A DNA stretch of 64,000 nucleotides from Anastrepha obliqua (taxonomy: Eukaryota; Arthropoda; Insecta; Diptera; Tephritidae), in the NCBI RefSeq assembly GCF_027943255.1, contig NC_072893.1, positions 89,473,784 through 89,537,783 of the forward strand. The letters are read 5' to 3'. The position numbers were made by a program, and so were the translations under genes. Of this stretch, positions 1 to 12,229 are shown piece by piece; within the stretch, counting starts at the first letter, position 1, and the number at the start of each line of letters is the position of its first letter. The notes beneath the pieces are model-generated. The model did not search any database and had not been told where the DNA came from. It saw only the letters and a list, made by a program, of their open reading frames with translations.

Positions 1-2
1 AA

Positions 3-158
3 TACAGAAAAGCCTTTTTCGGAAAATTTACCTTAAATGATTCACAACTGATTGATATTCTCAATGGGGTAAATGATCATTGGGATAAACTTTTGCGTTT
101 CAATAAATATGCCTCTAGATACAGAGATTACTTAATAAAAGAGTTTAACTGGTTTTAA
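3..158 (+). CDS. C-terminal end of an unidentified protein, cut by the window edge
   Basis: An open frame enters at the left edge and ends with TAA at 156-158, giving 51 residues that finish in KEFNWF. The segment is rich in aromatic and charged residues (for example NDHWDKLLRF and YASRYRDYL) and is followed by an AATAAA signal, which supports a true transcript end. I do not recognise the family. It could be a host gene or the last exon of a transposon. The start lies outside the window. Confidence 0.4.
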   Translation, partial: YRKAFFGKFTLNDSQLIDILNGVNDHWDKLLRFNKYASRYRDYLIKEFNWF

Positions 159-890
159 AAACCGTAAACCGAATAATTGTTTTGTTAAATTGTTAAATTA
201 TTGTAAATATTTATTCTTTTTCTTAATATTACAATAAATAAATTTCAAATTTTGTATATTTTACTTTTATTTGCAATAAATACTACTACTACTACTTATT
301 GCATTTTCGGAGTAAAAGTTAGATTATTAAATTTTTTTCGAACTTCAATTGAGTAAAACTATTTTCAAGCTCTCTTCTGGCTATGATGAGGATTTTTTTG
401 CGTGCTCTGTATTAAGGGGGATTCACAACGAAGTGGTAACTTTGTTACTCGTTACTCAGTGTCATTGTTTTTAGGGTATTTTACTCACTTACAATTATAT
501 AGTAGTGATTACAACACAATCAGCTGTTTGTTATTCATGCAGTTTACCGCTTATAAAAACTTTAGGGCATACGGGTTGGCTTATTTCATTTTAATTTTCT
601 ATTATTTATTCCACTTTTTTTGGAGTCAGTGAAAAAGAAAACACTACCAATTAGCTCCTACGAAAAGCAAGCCGACTTTCATACCGAGCATAAACATTCT
701 GTCAAAAAAGTGCCAGAAATTGTTCATTAAAACGCTAAATAACTGTTCAATCATCAAAATTTATTTTGTCGTCTTCAAACTAGGCTCTACTCGAAGCAAT
801 ACACATATGCCAAAGATTAGTCCAGTCATCAAAGCACCTTTTAAACGCGTTTGAAGAGATCTTCCACAGCTCCTTCAGCGAATTCTCCTT
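159..890. other. 3' flank and intergenic DNA
   Basis: AT-rich sequence with a short (CTA)n run near 283-298. A TTAAGGGGGATTC motif at about 413 resembles one end of the TTAA-flanked elements found elsewhere in the window, but I found no matching second end. I see no gene. Confidence 0.4.
233..238 (+). terminator. Poly(A) signal AATAAA
   Basis: AATAAA lies 75 bases after the stop codon at 158, within an AT-rich 3' UTR-like stretch. A second AATAAA-like site follows near 275, before a short CTA repeat. Confidence 0.4.
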
Positions 891-1240
891 AATGGCCATT
901 TTAGCCATTTTTGATAATTTTTTTTGGGATAGAAAATTTTTTTTTTTTAGCTTTAGCTTTAAAACCCATTTTTTTAAATTATTGTACGATTTTTTAAAAA
1001 AAAGTTATGACATTTTGAAATTAACAGTTTCAGTTACGTATACGTTGGGTATAACGTCTATTGGCGTAACTGAAACTGTTAATTTCAAAATGTCATAACT
1101 TTTTTTTAAAAAATCGTACAATAATTTTAAAAAATGGGTTTAAAGCTAAAGAGTTGTACTATGCGACCTTTTCGTCGAAAATTGAAAAAAAAAATTTTCT
1201 ATCCCAAAAAAAATTATCAAAAATGGCTAAAATGGCCATT
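891..1240. repeat. 350-bp foldback palindrome (MITE-like)
   Basis: The sequence is a long inverted repeat. AATGGCCATT marks both outer ends (891-900 and 1231-1240) and the arms close on a 26-base spacer near 1039-1064. The inner 90 bases of each arm are almost perfectly complementary (for example GTTATGACATTTTGAAATT against its reverse complement). The right arm carries about 30 extra bases near 1151-1186. Such a hairpin is typical of a foldback or MITE element. It carries no gene; the short open frame across it is an artefact. Confidence 0.7.
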
Positions 1241-1935
1241 TTTTGACCTTTTAGGCTTCATTTACCAAAAATCCTGACGTGATGGAGCATTTTGAAGGTC
1301 AGATTCGTTTTCAGCGCATAAAAAACTACAAGAAACAAGTACAGCCATTCTAGAAACTGAAAAAAGTTAAATTTCGCAGGCCAGTGTTATTGAAGACGCA
1401 GAACAAAGAAGTAAATGCCTTGAAAGAGTTTGTTGACTTCTTGAAAAAATATCCATTGTTCGAATGAAAAGAGTTTTTCGGTACTATGACGACTTAAGGC
1501 ATAATAAATGTGAAAAAAGGGGCAAATGTTTTACCAAATAAAATTTTATATTATTATATGCTCGAAAGGAGTACTGTTTTTAGTTCAAACAAATAATTAC
1601 AGAATGAAATACATTTATAAATCAGAAATCCTGATTCATTTTTTATCAGTCCCACTAGCTGAGGGTTTCGTGTTCGTGGTAAGCGAACTACTCACATAGG
1701 GGGAACGCAAACTGCCGGCCTTCTGACAGTAGTAAATGAAATCCTGAAAACTAAAATAGAGAAAAAGATTTTATACACGTAGGCAGTGCATAGAATAGTA
1801 TAAGTTTGCTCACTGTAAGCTGGTTATGTTGATGAATGGATAACGCATTGTACAGGTTGGCCGAAAAGTATCGTAAGCGACAGCTAGTTGCTTCATCCAT
1901 TCGCCACTTTCTAACGCTTGGCGCAAAGCAGAGGC
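1241..1935. other. Intergenic, no gene seen
   Basis: AT-rich unique-looking DNA without a supportable open frame or RNA gene. Confidence 0.4.
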
Positions 1936-1939
1936 CTTA

Positions 1940-2335
1940 TATTTCTGGCCTTAAATACAAAATTGTTTAGTATCGTATAGTTTTCAAAATGTTCTCCATG
2001 ATGATTAATGCAGTTTTGCATTCGTTTCAACCACTGTTCGAAGTATCATACTTTGTCCAGTCGCGCTTGCAGGATATTTTTAAATTGCTTAGGAACACTC
2101 CTTTTTCTACCACAAAGTGATCATGTAAAATGTTACTAATGCCCAAGGATGCCTCAATCGCACGGTATGTTACAATACTTGGTTAGGTTGCTCAATCATT
2201 TCGCCTAAAGCATCGATATTTTCTGGGAACACAACTGATTTTGGAAAACTTTTCCGGAATTCGTCAGTGAACGAACAGCGACCATGACAAATTTACCAGT
2301 TTTTTACGGCGCTCAAGGATAAGGCTTAATCACCG
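1940..2335 (-). pseudogene. Mariner transposase remnant, internally deleted
   Basis: The reverse strand gives, in broken frames, a proline-rich start (FPKSVVFPENIDALGEMIEQ) close to the SETMAR/mariner DNA-binding domain motif PKSVVVPENIDA. Next comes a degraded helix with ILHDHL-like character, then abruptly a tail reading FEQWLKRMQNCINHHGEYFEKL, the usual mariner C-terminus. The catalytic domain between them is missing, so this is an internally deleted and frameshifted copy. It is not a functional gene. Confidence 0.6.
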
Positions 2336-2339
2336 TATA

Positions 2340-3454
2340 ATAATTTTAGTTCATCGATGCATTCTGGTATTGTTAATGCAAATAGAAAATTTAAATATTA
2401 AAATATGTCTAGCTTTCCACTGGTAACTTCAGATGACAATACCAGAAGTGCCCAAGACCAGAAATAAATTGCAACCAGTAGAGAAATCCAAATTTATACA
2501 CCATTTGAATATTTTATATTTCAATTGAGCACACAAAAAATGTTATTTTGATCTGTCAATTCATTCTTTGTTTACAAACTATTTTTTATTTTTTATTTTT
2601 TATTTTAATGGAAGTAATCGAGTAATGAGCTGTGACAACATTCTCTGTTTTTGGAAGATTTGTCAGCAACAGAAATTCAGCAAACGAAATGGCGAAAGTG
2701 TTAAATTCATCTACTCCTTCATTTTCAACTGTGCATCGACATGCCCACGAAGTGCATCAACACCAGAAATCATTAAGCACGTATGTGGTATTGCTTGTGA
2801 AGTTCCGAGTTTGGCTAAACGGGAAATTGCTGATACTAGGTATTTCAGCTGAAGTAGTACCCTATATTTTCTGTAAAGAATCACATACGCAAAAGCCGTT
2901 TGGAAAGTTAATACCGCATTCGTTAAGAATTCAACAAAGAGCTATAGAATAGTTACTACAGTATTTTGCAGAGCTCCCGGAAAATTATTACAGAGAGAGA
3001 ATAGAAATAGTTAGAGGTTTGCACTTCGACCTAATGGCCTTTTGTGCCCACTACTCATCACAGTATCTCGTTCAAGCCCAGTTCGCTTATTAATTTTAAT
3101 ATAGAGATGGGTGGGATTGAGCGTATGTGTCTTTCTTCTGGCTGCAACTGGCCAAGACGTCTCAACCTCTTCCACGCTATAGCGCTACATTCAATGCCCG
3201 TGAGCATTCTCAGTTTATCGGTAAGGAATATTGCAATAATTTGAATTAAAAAAATTAAATTCATTAAAAAAATTCACATTCCTTATTTTTGCTTTCTTAA
3301 TTTTCTTTTACTTATACAGTCATAAAGATTAACTTTATTCATTCGTTCTCTATTACAAATCAAACAGTTAGAAACATTACAGGAATGCAAGACTTACATT
3401 AAATAATAACAGAAGATGCTAAAGAAAATGCAGTGCAGTGATACATATGTTCTT
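2340..3454. other. Intergenic, overlapping unassigned short frames
   Basis: Two overlapping plus-strand frames (2568-2952) and a minus-strand frame (3058-3264) show no domain I recognise and no splice or promoter context. I treat them as chance. Confidence 0.35.
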
Positions 3455-3790
3455 CTTCTTCTTAATTGACGTGATAACCGCTTACGCGATTTTGGCCGAG
3501 TTTAACAAAACGCGCCAGTCATTTCTTTTTTGCGCTAACCGGCGCCAGTTAGACACACCAAGTGAAGCCAACACCTTCTCCATCTGATATTTTCAACGCA
3601 GCTCAATGTCGTCATAAAGCTCATACAGCTCATTGTTCTATCGCCTGCGATATTCGCCGTCACCAAATTACAAAGGTCCAAAAATCTTCCGCAGAATCTT
3701 TCTCTTGAACACTCCAAGCGACGCCTCATCGAATATTGTCACCGTTTAAGCTTCTGCGCCATACGGTAGGAAGGACATGATGAGAGCCTT
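3455..3790 (-). mobile_element. RTE-like LINE, 3' end fragment
   Basis: Reverse-strand translation contains FDEASLGVFKRKILRKIFGP, the conserved segment that follows the reverse transcriptase in RTE-like ORF2 proteins. It has an in-frame stop just upstream, after YGAEA. The 3' part (TTCTTCTTCTTAATTGACG on the plus strand) matches the ends of the copies at 28.1 and 57.1 kb. It is 5'-truncated and dead. Confidence 0.7.
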
Positions 3791-4610
3791 GTAGAGTGTT
3801 AATTTTATTTGTCGAGAGAGGACTTTACTACTCAGTTGTCTACTTAGTCCAAAGCAGCACTTGTTGGCAATAGAGATGCTTCGTTGGATTTCAAGGCTGA
3901 CATTGTTATCAGTTTTTCATTTGTTACATATGTTAAGGTGGTGTAAATAGGAGAGCGTGGGAAAATATTAAGAGAAATGTTAATGGGTGAGGTCAATACA
4001 AGTCAAGTACAATAGAAAAATCGTATACGATTATTTTATTCTTAGACTTCACTAAAGATCGGTTTCATCCGAATTTAGTTACTTATTTACATCTGGCATG
4101 TATAAGTATAGTTTCCCTACAGGGTAAGTATGAGTAGAAGCATTTAAATGTGTAAATATAAAGAGCCACAAAGATTATCTGCATATTTTTAGTGGACATA
4201 ACCTACTTTTCAAATGCACTTGCAAACACCCAAACATCGCTATTCATATTTTGCCACACTACACATCTCTACATATGTATGTAATGCAGTTTGGAAGTCA
4301 AATTTTTTAAGCATGAACGTTCTTGCCCACATACACACATACATTTGTATCACATTTAGTATAAGCCAATCGACCCCAAAAATTCATGGAATTTACATAT
4401 ATTATAGTATTGCTCATACATTTGTGTTGTTTACCTTCTTCCTAACTGCCTACCTACATACACTTACCACCACCAATAAAAAACATATCGCCATTGTACA
4501 TGCTGGAAATAACAACAACAAATGACAAAGAGGACCATATCATTTAGACACTTGACCATCAATTGTAGGTATTTATTCAAACCAATTCGCAAGAAGAAAG
4601 CATTGCCAAA
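3791..4610. other. Intergenic, upstream flank of cuticle gene A
   Basis: AT-rich with CATA-type microsatellite near 4267-4345. No gene seen. Promoter elements of gene A other than its TATA box may lie in the last few hundred bases. Confidence 0.35.
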
Positions 4611-4622
4611 TGGTTTTTCGGG

Positions 4623-4630
4623 TATAAAAA
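4623..4630 (+). promoter_or_regulatory. TATA box of cuticle gene A
   Basis: TATAAAAA lies 188 bases before the ATG at 4811, which places transcription start near 4652-4658. This shows that the upstream in-frame TTG at 4658 is the start of the 5' UTR and not a translation start. Confidence 0.6.
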
Positions 4631-4810
4631 CCAAAGTTCTGTAACCCTACGGCGGCATTGAGAAAACTCCATTGCAACGTTAAAGTTGATAATTGTGTTA
4701 AACTAATAAAACGCTACGCTGTGAAGTTCGAAATTCGAAATTGGCGTGATCCGGTATTAAGAGTGCAAAAGTTTCTGTGCAACAAAAGAGGAATCAATAA
4801 AATAACTTTA

Positions 4811-7800
4811 ATGGCGCAATTTGTGGTCATCTGGAGTATATTTCTGTATGCTTCCTGCTTGGCGCTGAGCACGGCCGATATAATAGTACAACAAGCCACT
4901 AAAGTGCCGGTAGTCAACAACAATGTTGATGGAGTTGGTGTAGGCGTGCATGTGGGTGTGGGAGGCGAAGGCGGAGAAGTTGGCGTGTCTGGAGTAGGCT
5001 CAGATAAAAAGGAAGAACGCATTTACCATCCTGCAGCCGTAACCAAACCCAGAGTCATCGAGCAATATGATCATCGTTCATTGGATGGTCACTACGAGTA
5101 CAGGTGAAGAAAAAAAATATATAAATTTGAATATCTTTATTGAATTAATGACAATATTGGCTTAATGACAAGCAAAAGAAGACAATAAGTGCGCAGCATG
5201 AAGAGTTCGTAGTTCATATTAGGGTAGGTCCGGTTGATGGAAGGCACACAATAAGCACTTTGTGATGACAGAGGTACGAAATCAGTTAAGACTTCTGAAG
5301 TAGACTTGTCCCTTAAGTAGCTAGCTCCCAAAAAGTACTACTAATTTTTTATTAACTTGTCCTTAAAGCGAGGATTTGCTGGAAATGCTTACTAATGCTA
5401 GTAATTTCCGTTAGCTCAAATGGTGAGTTCTGCCAAAACCTCTCCGCGGATATTTGGGGGATTTGATCTCCGATATTTTTGCTAGCACAAGTTAATTTCT
5501 TATTGCCAAATTCATATATTTATATATGTAGAGGGTCCTCTAATAGAGACGCGTCGATGTGCTTATGGGTTTGGCGACCATATTGTTTTGGCGTGCTCTA
5601 TAAAATCTTCTGCCTATTATTGTCAAACCACCATTACAAGTTACAAGGACAATCGATTGAGCGTAAAGTTATCTCTCGTGGAAGTGACTTACATTAGCCA
5701 CCAAAGTCGTATGACTAAATCGCTCTGAGCTCTTTATTCTGGCATTTTCTGAAGTCTTGGGCCTATTTCAATAAGTCGCAATCGACTGGGGCCTTAAAAT
5801 CAAAATAAACCAGCCCAAAGCTCAAATCCAGTTAGGTTTACATAAGCAACAGAGTATTTAAAATTGGTCCCCCTGGATCAGAATGATGTCGTATTTTATA
5901 TATTATAATATTTGGAATAGCAAAAAGTATATCGCTCATACCTCACACAGCTTTCTTTCTTCCATTTCGATTTACGCTTATTGGAAAACATTCTTTCAAG
6001 TTACACTAAAACGCCATTTTGACGCCATTATGAGACCTCGAACAGGCAGATATCTACAGCCAGCCAGATCTATTGATGTAACGAAGAAGGTTGGTGGGAT
6101 TTAGCATGGCGCAGATTTACAGATAAAGTGCTCAACAGTCCCCTACTCTGAAAGGTCCCTACAGCTAATGCAATAGGGGTTAAATGGTGAACCTAGCTTT
6201 TCCGCGTGTGTGCCGATCGTCCAATGACCGGTAAACACAGCTACGAGTTTGGAAATTGAGTGGCGTTGAGTCCGCAGGACTTTCTTCTATGTCCCTATAT
6301 CCTGGAACCCAGATCAGAGAAATGTTACCTGCCTGCCCAAGAGATTTGTTCTGCTACTTACAGTTGACTAGTTCGCATCTGCACCATGCCGTCGTCAGAG
6401 TCTTGATCGCGGGTTGACTATTGGAACAAATGTTAATTTCCCCCTCGCTCCCACGTTATATAGATAAATTGGCTGATTTAGAGAAAACCCTCGCTCCGAC
6501 TCCCGATTCCATCTTCAGATTTTCTCCTCGTTCTAATCCTACTTACTTGCAAAGATTGGCCTGGCACGACCCTCAAACTCCAGTTTGCTAATAAAGAGAT
6601 ATGTCCGAAGTTCAGAGAAATACGGTGTTAACTGCCTTAAAATGATACCATGTATCTTGAGAGATTGCCTCCAGAGGCCGACTCCCTTTGACCTGATTGC
6701 ACTTTGAGTAACGATGGAAATAACGAAATAGTGGGTGGGAAGCAAATGCAAAACTACATTCAGGGTAGCACTGGGACAACTTCTATATACTCTGGCGATG
6801 TCAATATATACAGTCCTGTGCACCCCTCTCAGATTAATGGCATTATAGCCCTTTCGAAGAGCTTCACGAACCTACGTTCTCTCATAATAAAGAGCTAACT
6901 TCAGCTTTAACTTCAGCAACTTGCTTTGCCTTGCATCCGCTACGAAATATTTTGAAAGCATTGGATTGGATTTTGAAAGTATTGGATAAGTATTGCTTTC
7001 GAATGAGAGTATAATGCGATCACCTTTCAATATTCAAGAATAAACGTTTGCGAATACACCAAGAGTTCAATTTATCAAGCTCAGACTGAAGCGCTTATGA
7101 GTTTCCAAAATTCCTTATTACCGAGTTAAAATCGTCTAAATAGAAATGGAAAAGCATGACCCAACGCCATTAGCAAACAATCAACCCAGTAAAAGTTCTA
7201 AAATGCTAGTTTGCGGCGCCCCCGATTTCACCACAAAAAGTTGAGAAGATACACCCGATTTCAATTTGTAGCTTCAAATGGAGTTTCAAGTCAAATATCT
7301 GTCCAAGATACCTAACTTCTGATGAAAGCCGGAGAACGTGGTTGTTTAATTTAGGAAGTCTAAAGTGAAGAGGTTTATATTTTATATAAGCCCTATACTT
7401 AGAGGTGACTTAGTTTATAGATTTTACTAAAACATAATTTTTCAACAGATACCTACTCAGTAATGGTGATGCCCGGTATGAACGTGCCTATTGGGTTCCA
7501 GCGGGTAAAAGTATGGTGCTTGCGCGGAAAGGATACTACTCTTACCCTCTGCCGAATAGCAAATTTTTAACTGTTTTCTACACAGCCGATCAAAATGGAT
7601 ATCGTCAGGACTCGAGTAAGTGCTCATAAACCAAATAATGCATCATATTTCTAAATAAGTATATTTTAACGCGCATATCTTTTGTATATATTTACATATC
7701 TCTTCTATTACTATCTAACTTTTCATATTATCCACTTTACCAAGCAACTGATTTTGCTATCTTTTTATTTCATTACAGCTACGTACAGCAGATCTCAACC

Positions 7801-8617
7801 GACCCTCCCACGTAGTATTGAAGTGCCTGAATATGTAGCAACACCAGCACATGCAACTTATGTACCGGTAACACAGCGTCCTACCAGCCCTCATGTATAT
7901 ATATCCACCACAACCAGAAGACCCTCTATTCAGCCGACCGGAAATCCCTTCATACAGTCGTACCCATCATCAGTTCCTCAAGCATCTGTACACCACCCAG
8001 AGATTGTTAACCCAGCACATCCATCCTACAGCCACCAATCACAGGTTAAACCAATTCATAGTTCGGTTGGAGGGCACTTCTCCTCGGGAGCACACTCATC
8101 ATCAGGAGGTCATTATCCTTCAGGAGCGAACTCTGCCCCTGGAGTTCATTTGCCAGCTGGCGCTCATCCACAAGTGGGAGTCCATTTCTCTTCAGCGGTT
8201 CCATCTTCTTCGATAGTTCATTCATCTTCAGCCGTTCACCATTCACCATCCGTAGTTCACACTTCATTAGGAGTTCAATCAGGAATTCCAGCAGGAGTGT
8301 CATCATCTTCAAATATTCACTCTTCAGCGGGTATTCACCCCGCGTCGGGAGCTTACTCACAAGCGGGGGTTCATGGTGCGTCTACAGTTCACTCACCTTC
8401 AATAGTTCACACCTCACTGGGAGTTCACTCATCATCCTCGTCCGGCGCTCACTCCGCACCTGGTCATCACTCAACCGTGCGCCCATCCACTCAAGTGTAT
8501 CCCTCTCATCAACACCAATCATCGGCGCATGTTCCCACAATTCACTCCCCAACAGGAGTGCATCCAACAGCTGCCTCAACTTCGGTTCCAGTTCAAACGT
8601 GGCACTACAACTTTTAA
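4811..8617 (+). CDS. Cuticle protein, Rebers-Riddiford (CPR) family, with His/Ser-rich tail (gene A)
   Basis: A secreted structural protein that should bind chitin in the exoskeleton. Exons are 4811-5103, 7449-7615 and 7779-8617, all with GT-AG borders and frame kept, giving 432 residues. Residues 1-22 (MAQFVVIWSIFLYASCLALS) form a signal peptide. Residues 89-152 are a divergent Rebers-Riddiford domain: DGHYEYR, GDARYERAYW, KGYYSY, FLTVFYTADQNGYR. The motif LPRSIEVP follows, as in gene B, and then about 260 residues of low-complexity His/Ser/Gly/Pro repeats (VHSS, GVHP and similar). In cuticle proteins, histidines can react with quinones during tanning; a role of this tail in sclerotisation is inference. 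Intron phases are 2 and 1. A TATA box precedes the gene and AATAAA follows. No closer orthologue is named because I cannot search. Confidence 0.85.
5104..6015. other. Intron 1 of gene A, 5' part
   Basis: The first intron runs 5104-7448 (2345 bases) with donor GTGAAG and acceptor TTTCAACAG. This part holds no recognisable gene. Confidence 0.5.
6020..6860 (-). mobile_element. I/Jockey-type LINE ORF2 C-terminus inside intron 1 of gene A
   Basis: Reverse-strand frames show ATLNVVLHLLPTHYF, like the region between reverse transcriptase and RNase H of I-like LINEs. Downstream is FTGHWTIGTHAEKLG followed by NPYCISCRD, a TVEHF block and a further cysteine, the Cys/His knuckle at the end of such ORF2 proteins. 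Stops and frameshifts are frequent, so it is dead. It lies antisense to gene A. Confidence 0.65.
6865..7448. other. Intron 1 of gene A, 3' part
   Basis: No gene or repeat recognised up to the acceptor at 7447-7448. Confidence 0.4.
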
Positions 8618-8736
8618 AACATTGGATAATAGCGGATTAAAACGATGAAATCATAAAACAAATTCGGACGCGGTTTACGACCCTACAATGTAAACGAAAA
8701 AACAATTACAAAAATCGATCCTTAATTTTTTAAACA

Positions 8737-8742
8737 AATAAA
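8737..8742 (+). terminator. Poly(A) signal of gene A
   Basis: AATAAA lies 120 bases after the stop of gene A. Confidence 0.6.
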
Positions 8743-8759
8743 AAATGCATTCTTCATAC

Positions 8760-11635
8760 AATGCGTGTATGTTTATTAATTAGTTATGGTATTTTTTTAT
8801 TGTAGCAGTTATGTGACACTTCAAGTCGCTGTGAAATTTCGAATGCAATGTGTGTACGAGTGTGTACATTACATATGCATGTGTAAGTGTATTTAAGATA
8901 ATGGAAGCAATTTGTTCATTAAAAAATGAGATATCTTACGACGTCCTAACCTACTTACTGGTTTTAAAAGCTTTTAATACACACAAACATATATTCATCA
9001 GTTGCAGGTTTAACCTTTTTGTAGCTCTTCGCTTTTGGCGCTAATCCAGCGGCCGACAATTATCAATAAGACAAGTTATGACGCAGCAGTGCGTCATGCA
9101 CCCAGCTCCATTTGTTCAGAGATTCCTCAGAAAACGGAGGAGAAGAACACTTCTTGAGTATTTGCTTCCTCCTTTATACAATCTGAACTTTTGAGCATCT
9201 CAAGGGAACTATTTGTGCATAAATTTTGAATAACCAGCATTCTGTCCAAAAAAGTACCCCCCGTTGCTGGACTAAGAAGAGGAAAAGTGGGTGATTGAAA
9301 ATTATTATTATAAGGTAAAGTTTTGAGAAGTTTATGCAGTCTCTCAGAGGTATAGAATAAAGTTAACACAGTGTCAGATCAATCAAGCAGCAGCACGTGC
9401 ATGTCAATTCAGGACCCAAATGTTAGGTAAGAAATTGTTAATATTATAAAATATCCAATATTTTCCGTTATGCTTCGTCACCTCGGCTAACGGAAAGAAC
9501 AGATGACATTTAGCATTGAGAGTGGAGAATTTAAGTTTAATTTGGTACTGTTAGTGAAAAAACAGTTCAACGTTTGACAGTGAGACCCTTGAAGGCAAAC
9601 CTCAACCCTTTCTTTTCTATAGTGGACTCGCACGTACTTTATAGGTTATGTGGAAAATTGCAAATTAAATTGGTAAAGAATAGTCGCCCTACAGACAGGC
9701 AATGACTTTTCTCTCCAATACAAGCAAATTAAGAGCAGTATAAATGGAATTCTTGTAACTAATGCTGAGATTATGCACTCAAAGCTTATGCACTCCAGTA
9801 ATCGAATTGAAGAGCTGTATTCGAAGGCTATAAGCAAAACACCTGGTTCAGGTGTTCTTATCAAATGATAAAGAAGAAAGTCCTAGGCTAGTTCGTTTTA
9901 AAAGTTCAATAGTTTGCAATAATTTTTAACGTTTTTTTATAACTTTCATCAAATTACTACCTTGGCTGGCTTTACCATATTTGCTATTTCAGTAATGGCA
10001 TGGAAAATATGGAGTCTAACCCCCCGATGCGACTTTTAGAGGAAGTCGACATAGATATCCGTTTTGAATATTTAAATTTATAATAGAGCTCTTTACATAT
10101 AAAGAAGTCTAGACTTCTCCATCTGGAGAAGGCAATTTCTTTTCGATCGCCACCTAAATTTTATTATATGAATAGCAACTTATCGCCAATTTTACTTGAA
10201 TATTATGGTATAGACAAATATAATCATTTACAGAAGATCTAATAGAAACACATTTTTATCTGGTGTTGCCACATGACTTTTATGGCAAAAATAGCAACTT
10301 ATGAAAGATTTCATTTGAATACTAAAATATGGGCATCAGATGAAAGGAGTTTGAATAAGCTTTAAAGAAAATATTTTAGCAGTGCTTCCACCTTTTTTTA
10401 AGGACTAAAAGTCGGTTACAATAATATGCGTATTGTAAAATTGCATAAAGGCGGGTTAATTTGCATGGAACGTGTTTTTTGACAGGAGCAGACATAAAAT
10501 TATAAGAAAAAAGTTCATTACAGCATAACCCTGAGCCTCCCAAATTTAAAAAAAAGCTAAGGTAGAAAGTATGGAGAAGACACTTCGTGTTAAAATTAAA
10601 AGGGGTCTAAAATCAAAATACTTTTTTAATGGTAAAATAAATTGATGATTAGAAAAAAAAATATTAAAAATAATTGCACTACTATAATATTAAAAAAGAA
10701 TTACAAATAATTTGCTTTGTTGCCCAATCTCGTAAGTCTTTAAATACAAAATGGATATAAAGAATAAATGTTTGTACCAAAAATCTCCAAGTACAAGTTT
10801 GCATTAAAAAAATAACATTCACAGTATCCGGTGTTTTTTTAGCTAATGAGAACTATCGATATCGACAACTATGGCTTTACAGCTGAGGTTTGGCCAGTTA
10901 TCGTGAATTGTATAGCCCCAGAACAACCCTTTCAAATTATGGAAATTTACTTTGAAAAAATAAATCTCTTCACGAAGTTCATAGAGCGAAGTGTTGAAGA
11001 AGACGCCGTATCGTCGATTTGTCGTCGTACTCAACTTGTTGACTCTTTCCATCGACTACCTGGAAAATTTTACGTAAAGATCTTAGTCTACGTACCTACA
11101 AAATACAGCTTGCACAAAAATCGAAACCAAATGACCATCGTTTTCGTCACATTTTTGCTAGTTGGGCTCGTTTGAATTTCTTATTCAGATTTATTGGAAA
11201 AAGTAGTGAAAAATTTGACTGATATATGAAATTATCTACCAGATTATAATAAAAAAATACATTCCACCAATATTTATTTTTTGTATTATCATTTTAAGTT
11301 CTCAAGCTCCTAACCCGATACGTATCGCTTATTTACTTTAATGGTATCATAATTAAAAAAACACAAATTATGTAGAAAAGTATGCACAAATTACCACAAG
11401 CTTTTCTTTCCTGAAAATATGTCTTAACTTTTACACACGAAAAAAATATAAGACCAACTAAATTTCTTATATTTTTATTATCACTTTAGGTCTAACAATT
11501 TATGTTTTTAATATTTAAAAATTCAATAATAAATAAATAATAAAAAATATTAAAAATAAGCACACATTTCAAGAAACTTAAATTCATTATTAAGAAACGT
11601 GGAATCTGTAGATCCCAGCGGGACGAAACTACACT
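8760..11635. other. Intergenic between gene A and a LINE fragment
   Basis: AT-rich. A perfect small hairpin, TGACGCAGCAGTGCGTCA, is near 9077-9094. A 109-codon frame at 10846-11175 (+) and its antisense partner have no recognisable domain. I see no supportable gene. Confidence 0.35.
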
Positions 11636-12229
11636 TGCTCTTGGAATGTACGAATCTGTGCTTCAAGCGGAGTTGTTTGCTATTCAAGAAGCACCCACTT
11701 CAAGGGTAGCTGAGTCCTGTAAATCCATACTGAACTATCATATATCGCTAGGCATAATATCCTGATGCTAACATAGCTCCCGGGACACGTGAGTATCGCG
11801 GGAGTATCTGAGGCCAACTGCTTTCGCCCGGAGTGCCTTCTACCCCTCTCTTCTCCAGCGATCAAAGCCACGGTTAGCAAACAGGTTACTTCAACACACA
11901 AGCGAGTTTGACAGACTGAGAGAGGCTGCATATGGACAAAACTGATGTTTCCTGTCATATCTGACTCACTGTCGTAGATCCTCCTGTGATTAAGCAGGAG
12001 GGACTGTAGGCAGTTGATTGGTCTGATGACAGGCGCCTTTCTGTGGACGGAGTACATGGAAAAGATAGGCATCTCTGACAGTGCACTTTTACTCAACATG
12101 AGACGGCGGACGACTTTCTGTGCGTCTGCCTGACCTTCTCTCGAATCAGGCTTGAGGTGTTTGGCACTGATGTGTTAAGAAGCGAGCACAAGATCTACTC
12201 AGATTTCTTCGGAGGTCGCGTAGATTTAA

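Noticed and set aside
2568..2952. Two overlapping plus-strand frames that might form a small gene
   Set aside because: Neither has a recognisable domain, and there is no clear promoter or intron structure.
4658..4810. N-terminal extension of gene A
   Set aside because: The frame is open but begins with TTG, not ATG. It lies at the predicted transcription start below a TATA box, and the ATG at 4811 leads straight into a signal peptide.
7893..8579. Alternative frames on both strands over exon 3 of gene A
   Set aside because: They are shadows of the low-complexity His/Ser repeat, which keeps other frames open.
10846..11175. 109-codon plus-strand frame and its antisense partner
   Set aside because: No domain or splice context; it could be an old repeat, but I could not match it to any family.
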